Source: Acinetobacter sp. Marseille-Q1618 | GTDB taxonomy: Bacteria > Pseudomonadota > Gammaproteobacteria > Pseudomonadales > Moraxellaceae | NCBI RefSeq assembly: GCF_902809855.1 | Contig: NZ_CADDWJ010000001.1 | Location: 620,001 to 684,000 of the forward strand | Length of the DNA stretch: 64,000 bases | Reading direction: 5' to 3' | Shown: positions 18,464 through 27,971 of the stretch, piece after piece | Position numbering within the stretch: the stretch's first letter is position 1 | Layout of the letters: every line of letters starts with the position of its first letter | The notes under the pieces: generated by a model | The model's database searches: none | What the model saw: only the letters and a program-made list of their open reading frames with translations | Told to the model about the DNA's origin: nothing | Translations under genes and position numbers: made by a program

Positions 18464-19966
18464 ATGCATTCGCAAGTTTATCATAGTCATGAGATTCAAG
18501 CATGGGAAGGGCGTTGGTTTCGTCAACAAAATAGCTCTTTTGGACTGATGCAACAAGTTGCTTGGTTAATTGCACAGCGCCTAGATGATGTATTTTCTAC
18601 TCAGCAAAATATTCAGTCCATTGCAATCTGGTGTGGTTCGGGCAATAACGCTGGTGATGGTTATTGTTTGGCAAAATATTTACAAGATCTAGGTTATCAA
18701 GTCACTGTTTTTGCAGCAGAACGTGGGCAGTCAGCAGATTTAGAAAAAGCATGGCAACTTGCACAAACACATCATGTGAATATTCAAGCTCATTTTAAGA
18801 TTGAAAATAGCTTTGATTGTCATATTGATGCACTTTTTGGAATTGGTTTAAACCGTGATTTGGATGAAGCTTGGCAAGATATTATTCAGCTCTTTAATGC
18901 ACAAGTGGGTTTCAAAGTTGCGATCGATGTGCCGAGTGGTTTAAATGTCAATACAGGTCAGCCTTTACCAACTGCGATTAAAGTTGACCGAACTTATACT
19001 GTACTAGGGCTTAAAGCAGGCTTATTTACAGGTCAAGGTAAAGAGTTTTCTGGAAAAGTCGAGTTAATTTCTGCGATACCCAGCGATGATCAATTAAAAA
19101 AACTCGCTGATTTATCGCCTACAACAGTCACTTTAGCACAGCGCCAAGCTTTTGGTCACAAGGGCAGTTATGGGCATATCCTAATCATTGGTGGACATGC
19201 CGAAATGGGTGGGGCAGTGATGATGGCTGCTGAAGCGGCATTTAGTGCTGGGGCTGGTAAAGTAACTATTGTTTGTGATGCCAAGCATCATACAGCGATT
19301 TTAGCAAGATCACCGAATATTATGCTGCGCGATATCAATGCCTTAAATGATATTGAAATACAAAATCTGCTTCAGCATGTAGATGCTGTAAGTTTCGGTA
19401 TGGGATTAGGTCGGGATGACTGGGCAGAACAACAGTTTTTTAAATGGTTCCCTAAAATACATCAATCACAACATTTACAGACCGTGCTTGATGCGGACGC
19501 TTTATGGTTTTTAGCCAAGCATCCTATACAGCTTAATGCGCACACTTATTTAACGCCACATTCTGGCGAGGCAGCAAAACTGTTGAATTGTCATGTAAAT
19601 GAAATTGAAGCCGATCGTGTGGTTGCGATTCAAAAACTGCAACAAAAATATGCAGGGCAATGGGTATTAAAAGGTGCTGGGAGTTTAATTTTAGAGGAAC
19701 AACTTTGGATCTGTACTGCAGGAAATGCAGGTATGGGTACAGGTGGGATGGGCGATGTACTCGCAGGGATGATCGCAAGTTTAAAAGCACAATTTAAAGA
19801 GAAAATTCACTTACATCAGATCGTAACGCTGCATGCTTTAGCAGGTGATTATTTAGCAAAAAAAGGGCAACGTGGATTACAAGCGCAGCATATGCGAGAA
19901 GCTGTATATTATGTTGTAAATCATCATGATGATAAAAATAAGGTAAAATCAAATGAAAGCCGTTAA
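18464..19966 (+). CDS. nnr: Bifunctional NAD(P)H-hydrate epimerase / ADP-dependent dehydratase
   Basis: Repairs hydrated NAD(P)H. The N-terminal half (1-210) is the YjeF_N epimerase, starting with the typical YHSHEIQAWE and containing GSGNNAGDGY. The C-terminal half (about 225-490) is the ribokinase-like dehydratase with GHKGSYGHILIIGG and GTGGMGDVLAG. The 500-residue length fits the fused enzyme. GGGAAAG precedes the ATG. It starts only 20 bases from divergent queG, so each promoter must lie inside the other gene. Its end overlaps acyP by 14 bases. Confidence 0.95.
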   Translation: MHSQVYHSHEIQAWEGRWFRQQNSSFGLMQQVAWLIAQRLDDVFSTQQNIQSIAIWCGSGNNAGDGYCLAKYLQDLGYQVTVFAAERGQSADLEKAWQLAQTHHVNIQAHFKIENSFDCHIDALFGIGLNRDLDEAWQDIIQLFNAQVGFKVAIDVPSGLNVNTGQPLPTAIKVDRTYTVLGLKAGLFTGQGKEFSGKVELISAIPSDDQLKKLADLSPTTVTLAQRQAFGHKGSYGHILIIGGHAEMGGAVMMAAEAAFSAGAGKVTIVCDAKHHTAILARSPNIMLRDINALNDIEIQNLLQHVDAVSFGMGLGRDDWAEQQFFKWFPKIHQSQHLQTVLDADALWFLAKHPIQLNAHTYLTPHSGEAAKLLNCHVNEIEADRVVAIQKLQQKYAGQWVLKGAGSLILEEQLWICTAGNAGMGTGGMGDVLAGMIASLKAQFKEKIHLHQIVTLHALAGDYLAKKGQRGLQAQHMREAVYYVVNHHDDKNKVKSNESR

Positions 19967-20225
19967 ATTGATTATTCAAGGTAAAGTACAGGATGTGGGA
20001 TATCGCCGTTGGTTTGAGAAAGAGGCAAATATTTTAAATTTAAAGGGCTATGTGATGAATTTGCCTTCAGGTGAAGTTGAAGCAGTAGTGCTTGGCAATG
20101 AACAAGATATTTTAGAAATCATTCGTCATAGTTATGTGGGGCCTTTGCGTTCACAAGTGAGCAGTATTGAGCAAATCGCATTACCTGATCTACCGAATTA
20201 TCATGAATTTACCATGATTCGATGA
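19953..20225 (+). CDS. acyP: Acylphosphatase
   Basis: Hydrolyses acyl phosphates. The 90-residue protein has the family signature near the N-terminus (GKVQDVGYRRWFEKEA, catalytic Arg) and the catalytic Asn in GYVMNLPSGEVE. The usual VQGVGFR reads VQDVGYR here, a mild variant. The start overlaps the end of nnr by 14 bases, suggesting coupled translation. Confidence 0.92.
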   Translation: MKAVKLIIQGKVQDVGYRRWFEKEANILNLKGYVMNLPSGEVEAVVLGNEQDILEIIRHSYVGPLRSQVSSIEQIALPDLPNYHEFTMIR

Positions 20226-20265
20226 AAATATTTTTAACATTCTCACAAAATAGGCGCTAGAATAA

Positions 20266-20598
20266 ATGGAAAAGTATTTAATCGTTGCAATTGTAGTCGT
20301 GGCATGTATTTTGTTGGTCATTTATACGCAAATTGATCATTCAAAATCCTCAAAGAAACTCAGTTTAAAAGAGAAAATTCAACAAGAATTTCCACAATAT
20401 AAAGTGATTGAGCGCAATGAAAATATTGTCATCTGTAAGCCAATAGCAGGTTCTCGTATTGATGAGGAATTGGCTTTAATCCGCATAGATCCAAACCAAA
20501 ACAAAAACTTAAGAACAGTAGGCAAAATGTTGATAGCAACCTATAGCAAACCACCGTCTCTTCGTGAAATTCGCAAAGATGTTGCAGGTTATGTTTAA
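20266..20598 (+). CDS. Unknown small membrane-anchored protein
   Basis: The 110 residues begin with one hydrophobic segment (about 4-22), followed by a basic hydrophilic domain with KLSLKEKIQQEFPQYKVIE. I do not recognise a family. It follows acyP by 40 bases on the same strand and may belong to that unit. The topology suggests a single-pass anchor with a soluble domain; which side it faces cannot be told from the sequence alone. Confidence 0.7.
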   Translation: MEKYLIVAIVVVACILLVIYTQIDHSKSSKKLSLKEKIQQEFPQYKVIERNENIVICKPIAGSRIDEELALIRIDPNQNKNLRTVGKMLIATYSKPPSLREIRKDVAGYV

Positions 20599-20634
20599 TT
20601 TTTTAGCGTTGAATTTTTTAGAAATAATAAGCTA

Positions 20635-21180
20635 TTAGCGTCTTCGTCCACTATATCGACTACGTCCTCGTGCCATACCACCTAGGGCATTGAGAACTGC
20701 AAGTTTGCTCATACTGCCTGAAGCATGGGCATGACAAATTGCAGCCGCAAGGGCATCGGCAGCATCCGCTTGTGGTTGTATAGACAAATTTAATAGCTTC
20801 ATCACCATCATTTGGACTTGTTCTTTGTCGGCTGCGCCATAACCTACAACAGACTGTTTAATTTGACGGGCTGTGTATTCTGCAACTTGTAAATCTAAGT
20901 TGACTAAGGCTGCAATCGCTGCACCTCTGGCTTGTCCAAGTTTTAATGCTGAATCAGGATTTTGAGCCATAAATACTTGTTCTACAGCAGCTTCAGTTGG
21001 GCCATGAAACTTAACAATACGGTCTATGCCCGCAAAAATTCGCTTTAAACGTTCAGGCATTTCAGTGGTTTCTGTACGAATTGTTCCTGCATCTATAAAG
21101 CTTAGTTTTTGCCCATTTTTTTCAATAATGCCATAACCAGTCAATCTTGAACCAGGATCAATACCGATAATCAGTGACAT
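20635..21180 (-). CDS. ruvC: Holliday-junction resolvase RuvC
   Basis: Endonuclease that resolves Holliday junctions with RuvAB. Catalytic acidic residues are visible in [14 protein letters not shown] (Asp 7), AAVEQVF (Glu) and [15 protein letters not shown] (two Asp). The 181-residue length is normal; the C-terminus ends in a basic tail [11 protein letters not shown]. ruvAB are not adjacent. Confidence 0.97.
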   Translation of the reverse strand: MSLIIGIDPGSRLTGYGIIEKNGQKLSFIDAGTIRTETTEMPERLKRIFAGIDRIVKFHGPTEAAVEQVFMAQNPDSALKLGQARGAAIAALVNLDLQVAEYTARQIKQSVVGYGAADKEQVQMMVMKLLNLSIQPQADAADALAAAICHAHASGSMSKLAVLNALGGMARGRSRYSGRRR

Positions 21181-21628
21181 ATGCTTACTTAAGATATATA
21201 AAATTAAGTTAATTATATGATTTTTTGAAAATAATTTCTGTATATTTTTAAAGCTTAAATTTCAAACGTATTCATAAGGCATGATATAGCAATGTACTGT
21301 ATCTCAGCTAAATATATATTTATCAAAAAATAACAAGTGAACAATGATGCCTTAGTTAGACTGTTCTAAAAGGTCAAATTTAAAAATCGTAATTTTCTAG
21401 ATATGGGATATATTGCAAATAGATGTAATGGTTGAAAATACAGCATTTTTTATGTAAATAAATGTAGCTAATGCAAATAGGAATTTATTTCATTTTAGTA
21501 TTTTTACATTTATATGTATGTGTATAATAATTTAAGTAATTGATTTATATTTAGTATTTTAATAGTAAAGATAAAGTGAAATATACAGTATTTGTTAAAT
21601 TTGAATTTGAGTGTAAGTGTGCATTTCT

Positions 21629-21787
21629 ATGAATTATTGTATAATTTATGTGAATTTGTTTGATATGCTGTTGCTTTTTATGAACATTGTTAAATTTTTA
21701 GTCAGTTTTAATACGGTTAATACATATTTAATCTTAGCAATTTGTGCGTTATGTGCAATTTGTGGTTATTTTTATTTGAATCCGTAA
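21629..21787 (+). CDS. Possible small membrane peptide
   Basis: A 52-codon frame encoding a hydrophobic peptide with a segment ending in TYLILAICALCAICGYFYL and stop TAA. Internal in-frame ATGs at 21665 and 21680 would give shorter forms. It is followed 14 bases later by a clear terminator, which supports a transcript ending here. There is no good ribosome site, so translation is doubtful. No family recognised. Confidence 0.3.
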   Translation: MNYCIIYVNLFDMLLLFMNIVKFLVSFNTVNTYLILAICALCAICGYFYLNP

Positions 21788-21801
21788 TTCTCTCAAAAAC
21801 T

Positions 21802-21831
21802 AAAAAAGCCTGTTTTTATACAGGTTTTTTT
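21802..21831. terminator. Rho-independent terminator
   Basis: CCTGT / ACAGG stem with a 6-base loop, flanked by AAAAAAG and by seven T, so it can work in both directions. No recognised gene lies directly upstream except the small frame at 21629. Confidence 0.75.
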
Positions 21832-21906
21832 GTCCATAAATTTACAATTTAATAAATATTAAATCAAGGTAAGTATCTGATTTTTTTAAATTAAATAACT
21901 TTTAAT

Positions 21907-21935
21907 TTCATTGCACTCAAACAGAGTGCAATGAA
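21907..21935. repeat. 12-bp perfect hairpin beyond ybdG
   Basis: TTCATTGCACTC at 21907-21918 pairs perfectly with 21924-21935 across a 5-base loop, 11 bases past the ybdG stop. Neither side has a clean T-run, so it may stabilise the 3' end or assist termination. Confidence 0.6.
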
Positions 21936-21945
21936 TGAATTAGAT

Positions 21946-23217
21946 TTAAGATGAAAAATGCTGCTCATTTCTCTGAGCATTATTTTGATGATATAAGGCT
22001 TGTAGATCTGTACCTGATGGCGCTTGATAAATTTTCAAGCCAAACTCAGGCAGGATCGCCATTAAATGATCAAAAATATCGGATTGAATCATTTCATAGT
22101 CGCCCCATATTGTCGTATTGGCAAAGGCATAAATCTCTAAAGGTAAACCTTCACTCGTAGGTTGTAACTGACGAACCATAATGGTTTGATTTTGAGAAAT
22201 GCCTGAATGTTGCTTTAAATAAGCGGTTACATAGGCACGGAAAGTTCCAATATTAGTTAAACGGCGTTGATTAAAAGCAGCATCATTTAAAAATTGTTGA
22301 TTAAACTCTTTCAGTTCATTCTGTTTTTCATCTAAATAATGATCTAATAATAAAAAAGATTGTAGCTTTTTCTGTTCTTGGGCACTCAGAAAATGGACGC
22401 TGTTTTGGTCTATGAAAATAGCACGTTTAATCCGTCTCGCGCCTAATTGCTTCATTCCACGCCAATTTTTAAAAGTATCGGTCACTAATTTATTGGTAGG
22501 AATGGTGGTAAACGTTTTATCAAAATTTTGAACAGTGATCGTATGTAATGACATATCAATGACATCACCATCAGCATTTAAAGATGGCATTTCGATCCAA
22601 TCGCCAATACGCACCATGTCATACGATGAAATTTGTACGGAAGCAACCAAAGATAAAATCGTATTTTGAAAAACCAACATCAATACTGCAGCCATTGCAC
22701 CAAAGCCTGCCAGTAAACTAAAGACATCTTTTTTCAGGAAGGTACCTAAGATCAATAAAGCACAAACAATATAAATAATCAGTTTCACTAACTGTAAATA
22801 GCCCTTAATCGGCTTATTACGTGACTTCGGGTTTTTTTGATAAACTATATTGAAAATACTTAAACATTCACTAATCGCAAGGGCAATGGTCAAAAATATA
22901 AATGCTTGTCCAAGCATTTGAATCAGTGTGATGACTTTTTCAGATAAATGTGGAACCGTAGGAATCCCGTTAATAATGACAATGGCAGGAACAATATTCG
23001 CCACTCTACGAATAACATTGTGTTCTGATAAAACCTCACTATTAGCAAATTTTAATTTTAAAATAAGTTTACGAATACCACGAACTACAACTTGTTTTGC
23101 GATAAAATTTGCCAATACAGCAAAAAAAATCAGAAGGCTGAGCGAGGTCAACATCTCTAACCACGGATATTGATCTGACCAATCCTGAATGTTTTGGATA
23201 AAAGCAAACTTTTCCAA
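21946..23217 (-). CDS. ybdG: Mechanosensitive channel, YbdG/MscM type
   Basis: Inner-membrane MscS-superfamily channel that opens on hypo-osmotic stress. Four to five hydrophobic segments occupy residues 20-195; the pore-lining helix and following beta domain appear as LAGFGAMAAVLMLVFQNTI and IGDWIEMPSLNADG. The C-terminal blocks RRIKRAI, LTNIGTFRAYVTAYL and IYAFANTTIWGDYEMIQSD closely follow E. coli YbdG, and the 423-residue length agrees (415). The start is a TTG at 23217 with AGAGG nine bases upstream. Confidence 0.92.
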   Translation of the reverse strand: MEKFAFIQNIQDWSDQYPWLEMLTSLSLLIFFAVLANFIAKQVVVRGIRKLILKLKFANSEVLSEHNVIRRVANIVPAIVIINGIPTVPHLSEKVITLIQMLGQAFIFLTIALAISECLSIFNIVYQKNPKSRNKPIKGYLQLVKLIIYIVCALLILGTFLKKDVFSLLAGFGAMAAVLMLVFQNTILSLVASVQISSYDMVRIGDWIEMPSLNADGDVIDMSLHTITVQNFDKTFTTIPTNKLVTDTFKNWRGMKQLGARRIKRAIFIDQNSVHFLSAQEQKKLQSFLLLDHYLDEKQNELKEFNQQFLNDAAFNQRRLTNIGTFRAYVTAYLKQHSGISQNQTIMVRQLQPTSEGLPLEIYAFANTTIWGDYEMIQSDIFDHLMAILPEFGLKIYQAPSGTDLQALYHQNNAQRNEQHFSS

Positions 23218-23535
23218 AAGAGAAAACCTCTATTTTATGTGATAATTGTTATTCTATTGATTTATAATGACAATATCCTTGTTGATAACGATATAGCTAC
23301 ATTTAGTTAACTTTTCTCACTTAAAAATGATTTTTTTGATGTAAATAAAGGTGCATGCTTGTAAATAGAATTAAATAGCCTAAGTAACCAATTAGTGTTG
23401 AAATTGAAAAATTACTTTTGTTTAACTTAAAAAATGATTATCATAATAGACTCGAAGTTTAAAATAAAAAATGTTAAATTTTAATAGTTTAACTCGTTAT
23501 GATTTATCATTCACTTAAAACAGATAAGAAATAAT
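23218..23535. other. Intergenic region between ybdG and the Sel1 gene
   Basis: About 320 AT-rich bases between divergent genes. It contains the Fur-like site at 23430-23448; no gene seen. Confidence 0.5.
23430..23448. promoter_or_regulatory. Fur-box-like site
   Basis: The 19 bases centred on TGATTATCA match the Fur consensus GATAATGATAATCATTATC at 14 positions by my count. It lies about 90 bases before the Sel1-repeat gene. Iron control is therefore possible but unproven. Confidence 0.5.
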
Positions 23536-24966
23536 ATGCTTATAAAATCTAAACCTTTATTATTTATCTTATTTATTTCTATCATTTTTTTAATTTTATT
23601 TAATTCACAAAAAAACAAAGACGGTTTAGATCAGTCGCTTGAACTTATTCATTTTTATGCTTTACAAGGACGACCTGATGCGCAATTCGAGTTAGCAACA
23701 CGGATCGAACAAGCAGTTCAAAATCAAACACAATTATCAGATCAACAAATATTTCCCAAAAAACTTTTGGATTTTAGTTATCAATTATTTTTTGATCATT
23801 CGAGTGCTGAACCTAGTGTTTTAGATCGATTCTTTGAACCAATATACAGTAATTCAGCGGAAGCTTTAGCATAGTATCAAGTCGCTGCAGCGCAAGGACA
23901 TAAAGATGCGCAAACCAAATTAGCAAACTATTATTATAATGATGGTCGAGGTCCTCATTTCGAACAGGCATTTCCTTGGATTTCTATTTTGGCGAAAAGA
24001 GGTGATGCTTTTGCTCAAGCTCAATTGGGTTGGTTATATTTTTCAGGTTCAGGCGTAGAACAAAACTATAGGTTGGCTCATCAATGGTTTTTAAAAGCAG
24101 GTTTACAGGGAAATCGTAGTTCATCTGCATATCTGGCTTGGATGTATTTAAATGCACAAGGCACGCAAGGCAATAATACAGAAGCTTTTAAATGGTATGA
24201 AAAGGCAGCACAGTATGGTGATGAAGAGGCAAAGATGATCACCATTGCCATGTATAAACTCGGTGTAGGCACAGAAAAAAATATTGAAAAATCTGAATAT
24301 TGGAAAAATAAAGTTAAACAAACGGGAGATCAAAATTTTGACCTTCATTATCAACTCAATGATTATGAATATAAGTTGTTATATTTCGCAAAGATCAATG
24401 AGGAAAATAAGGACAAGTATATTAGCAATGAATTTTATCAAAAATATAATTTAGCTTTAGACTATAAAAACTCATCAGATAGTAATAAGCAACGTGCATT
24501 TGAAATTTTTAATGAGTTATTGGCAAGCCATAAAAATCGAGCAAATGTTCAATACCAAATTGCAGAACTATATGAGAAAGGTGTAGGTACAGCGAAGGAT
24601 ATACATAAAGCCATTGAATTTTATGAACTGGCAGCCGCACAAAATGATGTGATGGCATTATTACGTTTGGGCGATCTTTATTTTACTGGAGATGCTATAG
24701 CGCAAGACTTTACACAGGCTTTGTTTTGGTATCGAAAAATAGAAGCATTAGGACAACAACATGTCCACATGAAGCTAGGCGATATGTATATGAAGGGCTT
24801 AGGTGTGGCAAAAGATCCGAAAAAAGCTTTTCAGTATTACTTACCTTTAGCAGAACAAGGTCATGAAGAAGCGATGAGAATAGTCGCACATTGTTATGAA
24901 AATGGTATTGGTACACCTGAAAATTTAAAAAAGGCACAAAAAATCAAAGCAAAGCTTAGAATTTAA
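23536..24966 (+). pseudogene. Sel1-repeat protein gene interrupted by one in-frame TAG
   Basis: A single reading frame of 476 sense codons is split by TAG at 23872-23874. Residues 1-22 are a signal anchor (LLFILFISIIFLILF). The rest is about eight Sel1-like (TPR-like) repeats, for example AQAQLGWLYFSGSGVEQNY and VQYQIAELYEKGVGTAKD. The stop falls where the repeat needs W: EALA-stop-YQVAAAQGHKDAQ fits A-W-Y-x-x-A-A exactly, so TGG to TAG is the simplest explanation. Both sides stay open, with no other lesion, so the mutation is recent, the codon is read through, or it is a sequence error. Family members are periplasmic or membrane scaffold proteins. Confidence 0.85.
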
Positions 24967-25076
24967 ACAGATATGAAGAGAATTCATTTTTAAGTTGAAG
25001 ATTACTCAAGCGTGATTTGAAATAATTCTATTAATTTATGTTCTAATATATATCTCCATTTATGTAAAAAATCATT

Positions 25077-25706
25077 GTGCTTCTACAACCTTTATCACAT
25101 GCCATTCCGACACTTTCTCATGACTATGCTGAATGGCATCAGGGCAGAGAAAATTATGCATTGTGGTATATCGAAATTACAGAACCCACATTATTAAAAT
25201 ATTTGAATAGATTGCGAGAACACTTTTCAGCATTTTTATTTCAACCCAACATTCGCCAATTTCACATTACCTTATTTATTTGTGGATTTTTAACACAAAA
25301 TAATCCTGTTTTAAATGATGATTTTCCCACATTACATTTAGAACAACAGATTCAAGAGATTATTCAGCAAGCATTTAAAAGCTTTAAGGTTTCTACTGGA
25401 AATATTCAAAGTTTTGATAGTGCATTATTTGTTGAAGTTCTTGATCTTAAAAATAGCCTAAGTAATATTAGAACTTTACTTGCAAAAAATCATAGCGAAA
25501 TTGCTGCCTTGCAATATCTACCTCACATTACCTTAGGACTTTACAATCAAGCATACAGTGCAACTCAAATTTTTCAGACCATTGAAAATATTCCGCAAAA
25601 ACATTTTGAAATTAACATTGAGCATTTAACATTTGGTTACTACAAAGCCAAAATTATTCAAGGGCAATTATTTGCTCACCAACATATTCACTTGAGTTCA
25701 CTATGA
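25077..25706 (+). CDS. 2H phosphoesterase (2'-5' RNA ligase-like) protein
   Basis: The 209-residue protein has two H-x-T motifs, FHITLFI and PHITLGLY, about 90 residues apart, which define the 2H phosphoesterase superfamily (2'-5' RNA ligase/cyclic phosphodiesterase). Substrate unknown. The start is uncertain: GTG at 25077 is used, with no clear ribosome site. Its TGA overlaps the cobU ATG (ATGA), so it is probably translated with the cobalamin genes. A role in that pathway is only suggested by the coupling. Confidence 0.75.
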   Translation: MLLQPLSHAIPTLSHDYAEWHQGRENYALWYIEITEPTLLKYLNRLREHFSAFLFQPNIRQFHITLFICGFLTQNNPVLNDDFPTLHLEQQIQEIIQQAFKSFKVSTGNIQSFDSALFVEVLDLKNSLSNIRTLLAKNHSEIAALQYLPHITLGLYNQAYSATQIFQTIENIPQKHFEINIEHLTFGYYKAKIIQGQLFAHQHIHLSSL

Positions 25707-26248
25707 TTCAACTTATTTTAGGTGGCGCACGTTCAGGAAAAAGTCGTTTAGCAGAACAGTTTGCTCAAACATCGCCATTTGAAGTGACTTATATTGCGAC
25801 AGCGCAAGCGTGGGATGCAGAAATGCAATCTCGTATTCAACATCATCAAAATCAGCGACCTACAGACTGGAATGTAGTTGAAGAACCAATTTATTTAGCA
25901 GATTTATTAGAGCAAATAGATCAGCCGAATCATGTGATTTTGGTAGATTGTTTAACATTATGGATGACTAATTTATTGTTGAAACAAGATGAGAATTCAC
26001 AAAATGTCGAAAATGCCGAATTACAGATTCAAGAGTGTGAAAAGTTATTAAAAATATTACCGACTTTACAAGCACACATTATTTTAGTGAGTAATGAAAC
26101 AGGACTTGGTGTCATCCCGATAGGTGAAATTAGTCGCAAATTCGTAGATGAATCAGGTCGTTTACATCAACAACTCGGAAAAATTGCTGATCAAGTGATT
26201 TTTTGTGTGGCAGGTTTTCCAATGTATTTGAAAGGAGATAAACAGTGA
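25703..26248 (+). CDS. cobU: Adenosylcobinamide kinase / guanylyltransferase
   Basis: Phosphorylates adenosylcobinamide and transfers GMP to give adenosylcobinamide-GDP. The P-loop GGARSGKS lies at residues 7-14; LVDCLTLWMTN and SNETGLGVIP are the other family blocks. The 181-residue length is normal. It overlaps the previous gene by ATGA and the next by GTGA, showing tight translational coupling in the cob operon. Confidence 0.96.
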   Translation: MIQLILGGARSGKSRLAEQFAQTSPFEVTYIATAQAWDAEMQSRIQHHQNQRPTDWNVVEEPIYLADLLEQIDQPNHVILVDCLTLWMTNLLLKQDENSQNVENAELQIQECEKLLKILPTLQAHIILVSNETGLGVIPIGEISRKFVDESGRLHQQLGKIADQVIFCVAGFPMYLKGDKQ

Positions 26249-27297
26249 ATTGGTGGTTAGAGGCATGTAAAAATCCAAGTGTTATTGCAAAACAGCAGGC
26301 AGAACAACGCCAACTGCAACTGACCAAACCGACTGGTTCACTTTCAACTTTGGAAAATGTCGCTGTACAATTAGCAAGTTTACAAGATCAAGCCAAGCCA
26401 AATGTTGATTTTCCTTGGATTTGTATTTTTGCTGGCGATCATGGTGTGATGGAAGAAAATATTTCTGCCTATCCGCAAGCCGTAACACGCCAAATGTTGC
26501 AAAATTTTACCACTGGTGGTGCTTGCATTAGTGTGATTGCGAAAGAATACAATGCCAAATTACAAGTCATTGACTGTGGTTCTGTAGGTGATCCGTATGA
26601 GTATCAAGGGGTTGAGCGACATTGTATTGCACAAGGTACAGCAAATTTTGCAAAAACAGTCGCGATGAATGAAGCCCAATGTCAAGCAGCTATGCAACTG
26701 GGGAAAAATAGTGTGGATCAGGCTTTTGCACAAAATGCTTCGATTTATGTGGCTGGTGAAATGGGCATTGGCAACACTTGTTCAGCATCGGCAGTTGCGT
26801 GTTTTTTATTGAATGAATCTGCTGAAAAATTAACAGGTGTAGGCACAGGTATTCGTGCTGAACAGTTGCAACATAAGAAAAATATTATTGATCAAGCCAT
26901 CAAGCTTCATCAAGACTATGTAAATGGTGATGCTTTTAGGGCACTTTGTGCGGTCGGCGGTTTAGAAATTGCGGCGATGACAGGGGCATATATTCGCTGT
27001 GCGCAAGTTGGTTTGCCAATGGTCGTAGATGGATTTATCAGTAGTGTAGCTGCATTGATCGCTGTTCGTTTAAACCCACAAGTTCGTGAATGGATGCTGT
27101 TTGGGCATCAATCCGCAGAGTTTGGACATCAACGTTTATTGGCTGAATTAAATGCTGAACCATTATTAAAACTCAATTTACGTTTAGGTGAAGGGAGTGG
27201 TGCGGGGGCAGCACTTGGTGTGATTAAACTTGCATGTAGTTTACATAACCATATGGCGACTTTTGCTGAAGCTGCGGTGATTGGTGAAAAAGTTTAA
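26245..27297 (+). CDS. cobT: Nicotinate-nucleotide-dimethylbenzimidazole phosphoribosyltransferase
   Basis: Activates the lower-ligand base of cobalamin by making alpha-ribazole phosphate. Visible family blocks are KPTGSLSTLE, FAGDHGVMEENISAYP, GEMGIGNTCSASA and the C-terminal GEGSGAGAALG, whose Glu is the catalytic base. The gene starts with GTG overlapping the cobU stop; AAGGAG lies seven bases upstream. 350 residues. Confidence 0.97.
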   Translation: MNWWLEACKNPSVIAKQQAEQRQLQLTKPTGSLSTLENVAVQLASLQDQAKPNVDFPWICIFAGDHGVMEENISAYPQAVTRQMLQNFTTGGACISVIAKEYNAKLQVIDCGSVGDPYEYQGVERHCIAQGTANFAKTVAMNEAQCQAAMQLGKNSVDQAFAQNASIYVAGEMGIGNTCSASAVACFLLNESAEKLTGVGTGIRAEQLQHKKNIIDQAIKLHQDYVNGDAFRALCAVGGLEIAAMTGAYIRCAQVGLPMVVDGFISSVAALIAVRLNPQVREWMLFGHQSAEFGHQRLLAELNAEPLLKLNLRLGEGSGAGAALGVIKLACSLHNHMATFAEAAVIGEKV

Positions 27298-27337
27298 TTT
27301 TTTGATTATTCAAGTGTTTAAAATTTAGAGTTCTACA

Positions 27338-27970
27338 ATGAAACTGAAGATTGATCTACTTCGACATGGTGAAACGACGTTGAGTCATACTTTAAGAGGC
27401 TCAACAAATGACGCTTTAACTGAAATAGGGCAAGCTCAAATGCAAGCAACCATTCAGACTTTTTTAGATCAATCTTCAGGGCATATGGTTTGGCAGGCAA
27501 TTTTTAGCTCAGATTTGCAGCGCTGTCAGTACTTTGCTGAAAAACTAAGTGAACAATACGATAAATCTTTAGTTATCGAGCCGAATTTACAAGAAATGCA
27601 TTTTGGCAATTGGGAGGCGCAATCGACACAATGGATTTATGATAATTTTCCAGAACAACTGAGCCAATTTTGGCAAACACCCACTCAATATACTCCCCCT
27701 AATGCTGAAACTATGCTGCAATTTAAACATCGAGTTTTACAAGCATTTGCTAATATTCAGCAGCATATGTTAGCCAATCATTGGCAACATGTTTTACTGG
27801 TAACGCATGGCGGTGTGATTAAACTGTTAAAATGCTTAGCCACACAACAACACTTAGATGATATTTTAAAAATGTCTGCTGAACTCGGTACATTACATAC
27901 GTTTGAGCTGGATACAGGTAGCAAAGAAATAAATTATTTATCAAATAATTTTAACGGTAAAGAATTTTAA
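27338..27970 (+). CDS. cobC: Alpha-ribazole phosphatase, histidine phosphatase family
   Basis: Removes phosphate in the lower-ligand branch of cobalamin assembly. The phosphoglycerate-mutase-like signature LRHGETTLSHTLRGSTND lies at residues 9-26, and the second His is in VTHGGVIKLL. The operon position between cobT and cobS supports CobC over other histidine phosphatases. It is 210 residues and lies one base from cobS. Confidence 0.88.
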   Translation: MKLKIDLLRHGETTLSHTLRGSTNDALTEIGQAQMQATIQTFLDQSSGHMVWQAIFSSDLQRCQYFAEKLSEQYDKSLVIEPNLQEMHFGNWEAQSTQWIYDNFPEQLSQFWQTPTQYTPPNAETMLQFKHRVLQAFANIQQHMLANHWQHVLLVTHGGVIKLLKCLATQQHLDDILKMSAELGTLHTFELDTGSKEINYLSNNFNGKEF

Positions 27971-27971
27971 A

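Larger units (their letters stand above)
21181..21945. other. 765-bp gene-poor interval between ruvC and ybdG
   Basis: Very AT-rich. Apart from a possible 52-codon membrane-peptide frame (21629-21787), a terminator after it and a 12-bp-stem hairpin at 21907-21935, all listed separately, I see nothing here. The stretch from 21181 to about 21600 has no open frame worth reporting. Confidence 0.5.

Noticed and set aside
24967..25076. Possible cobalamin riboswitch before the cob operon
   Set aside because: Only about 110 bases are available and I could not find the B12-box or the long paired leader. The operon may be constitutive or have a promoter further up.
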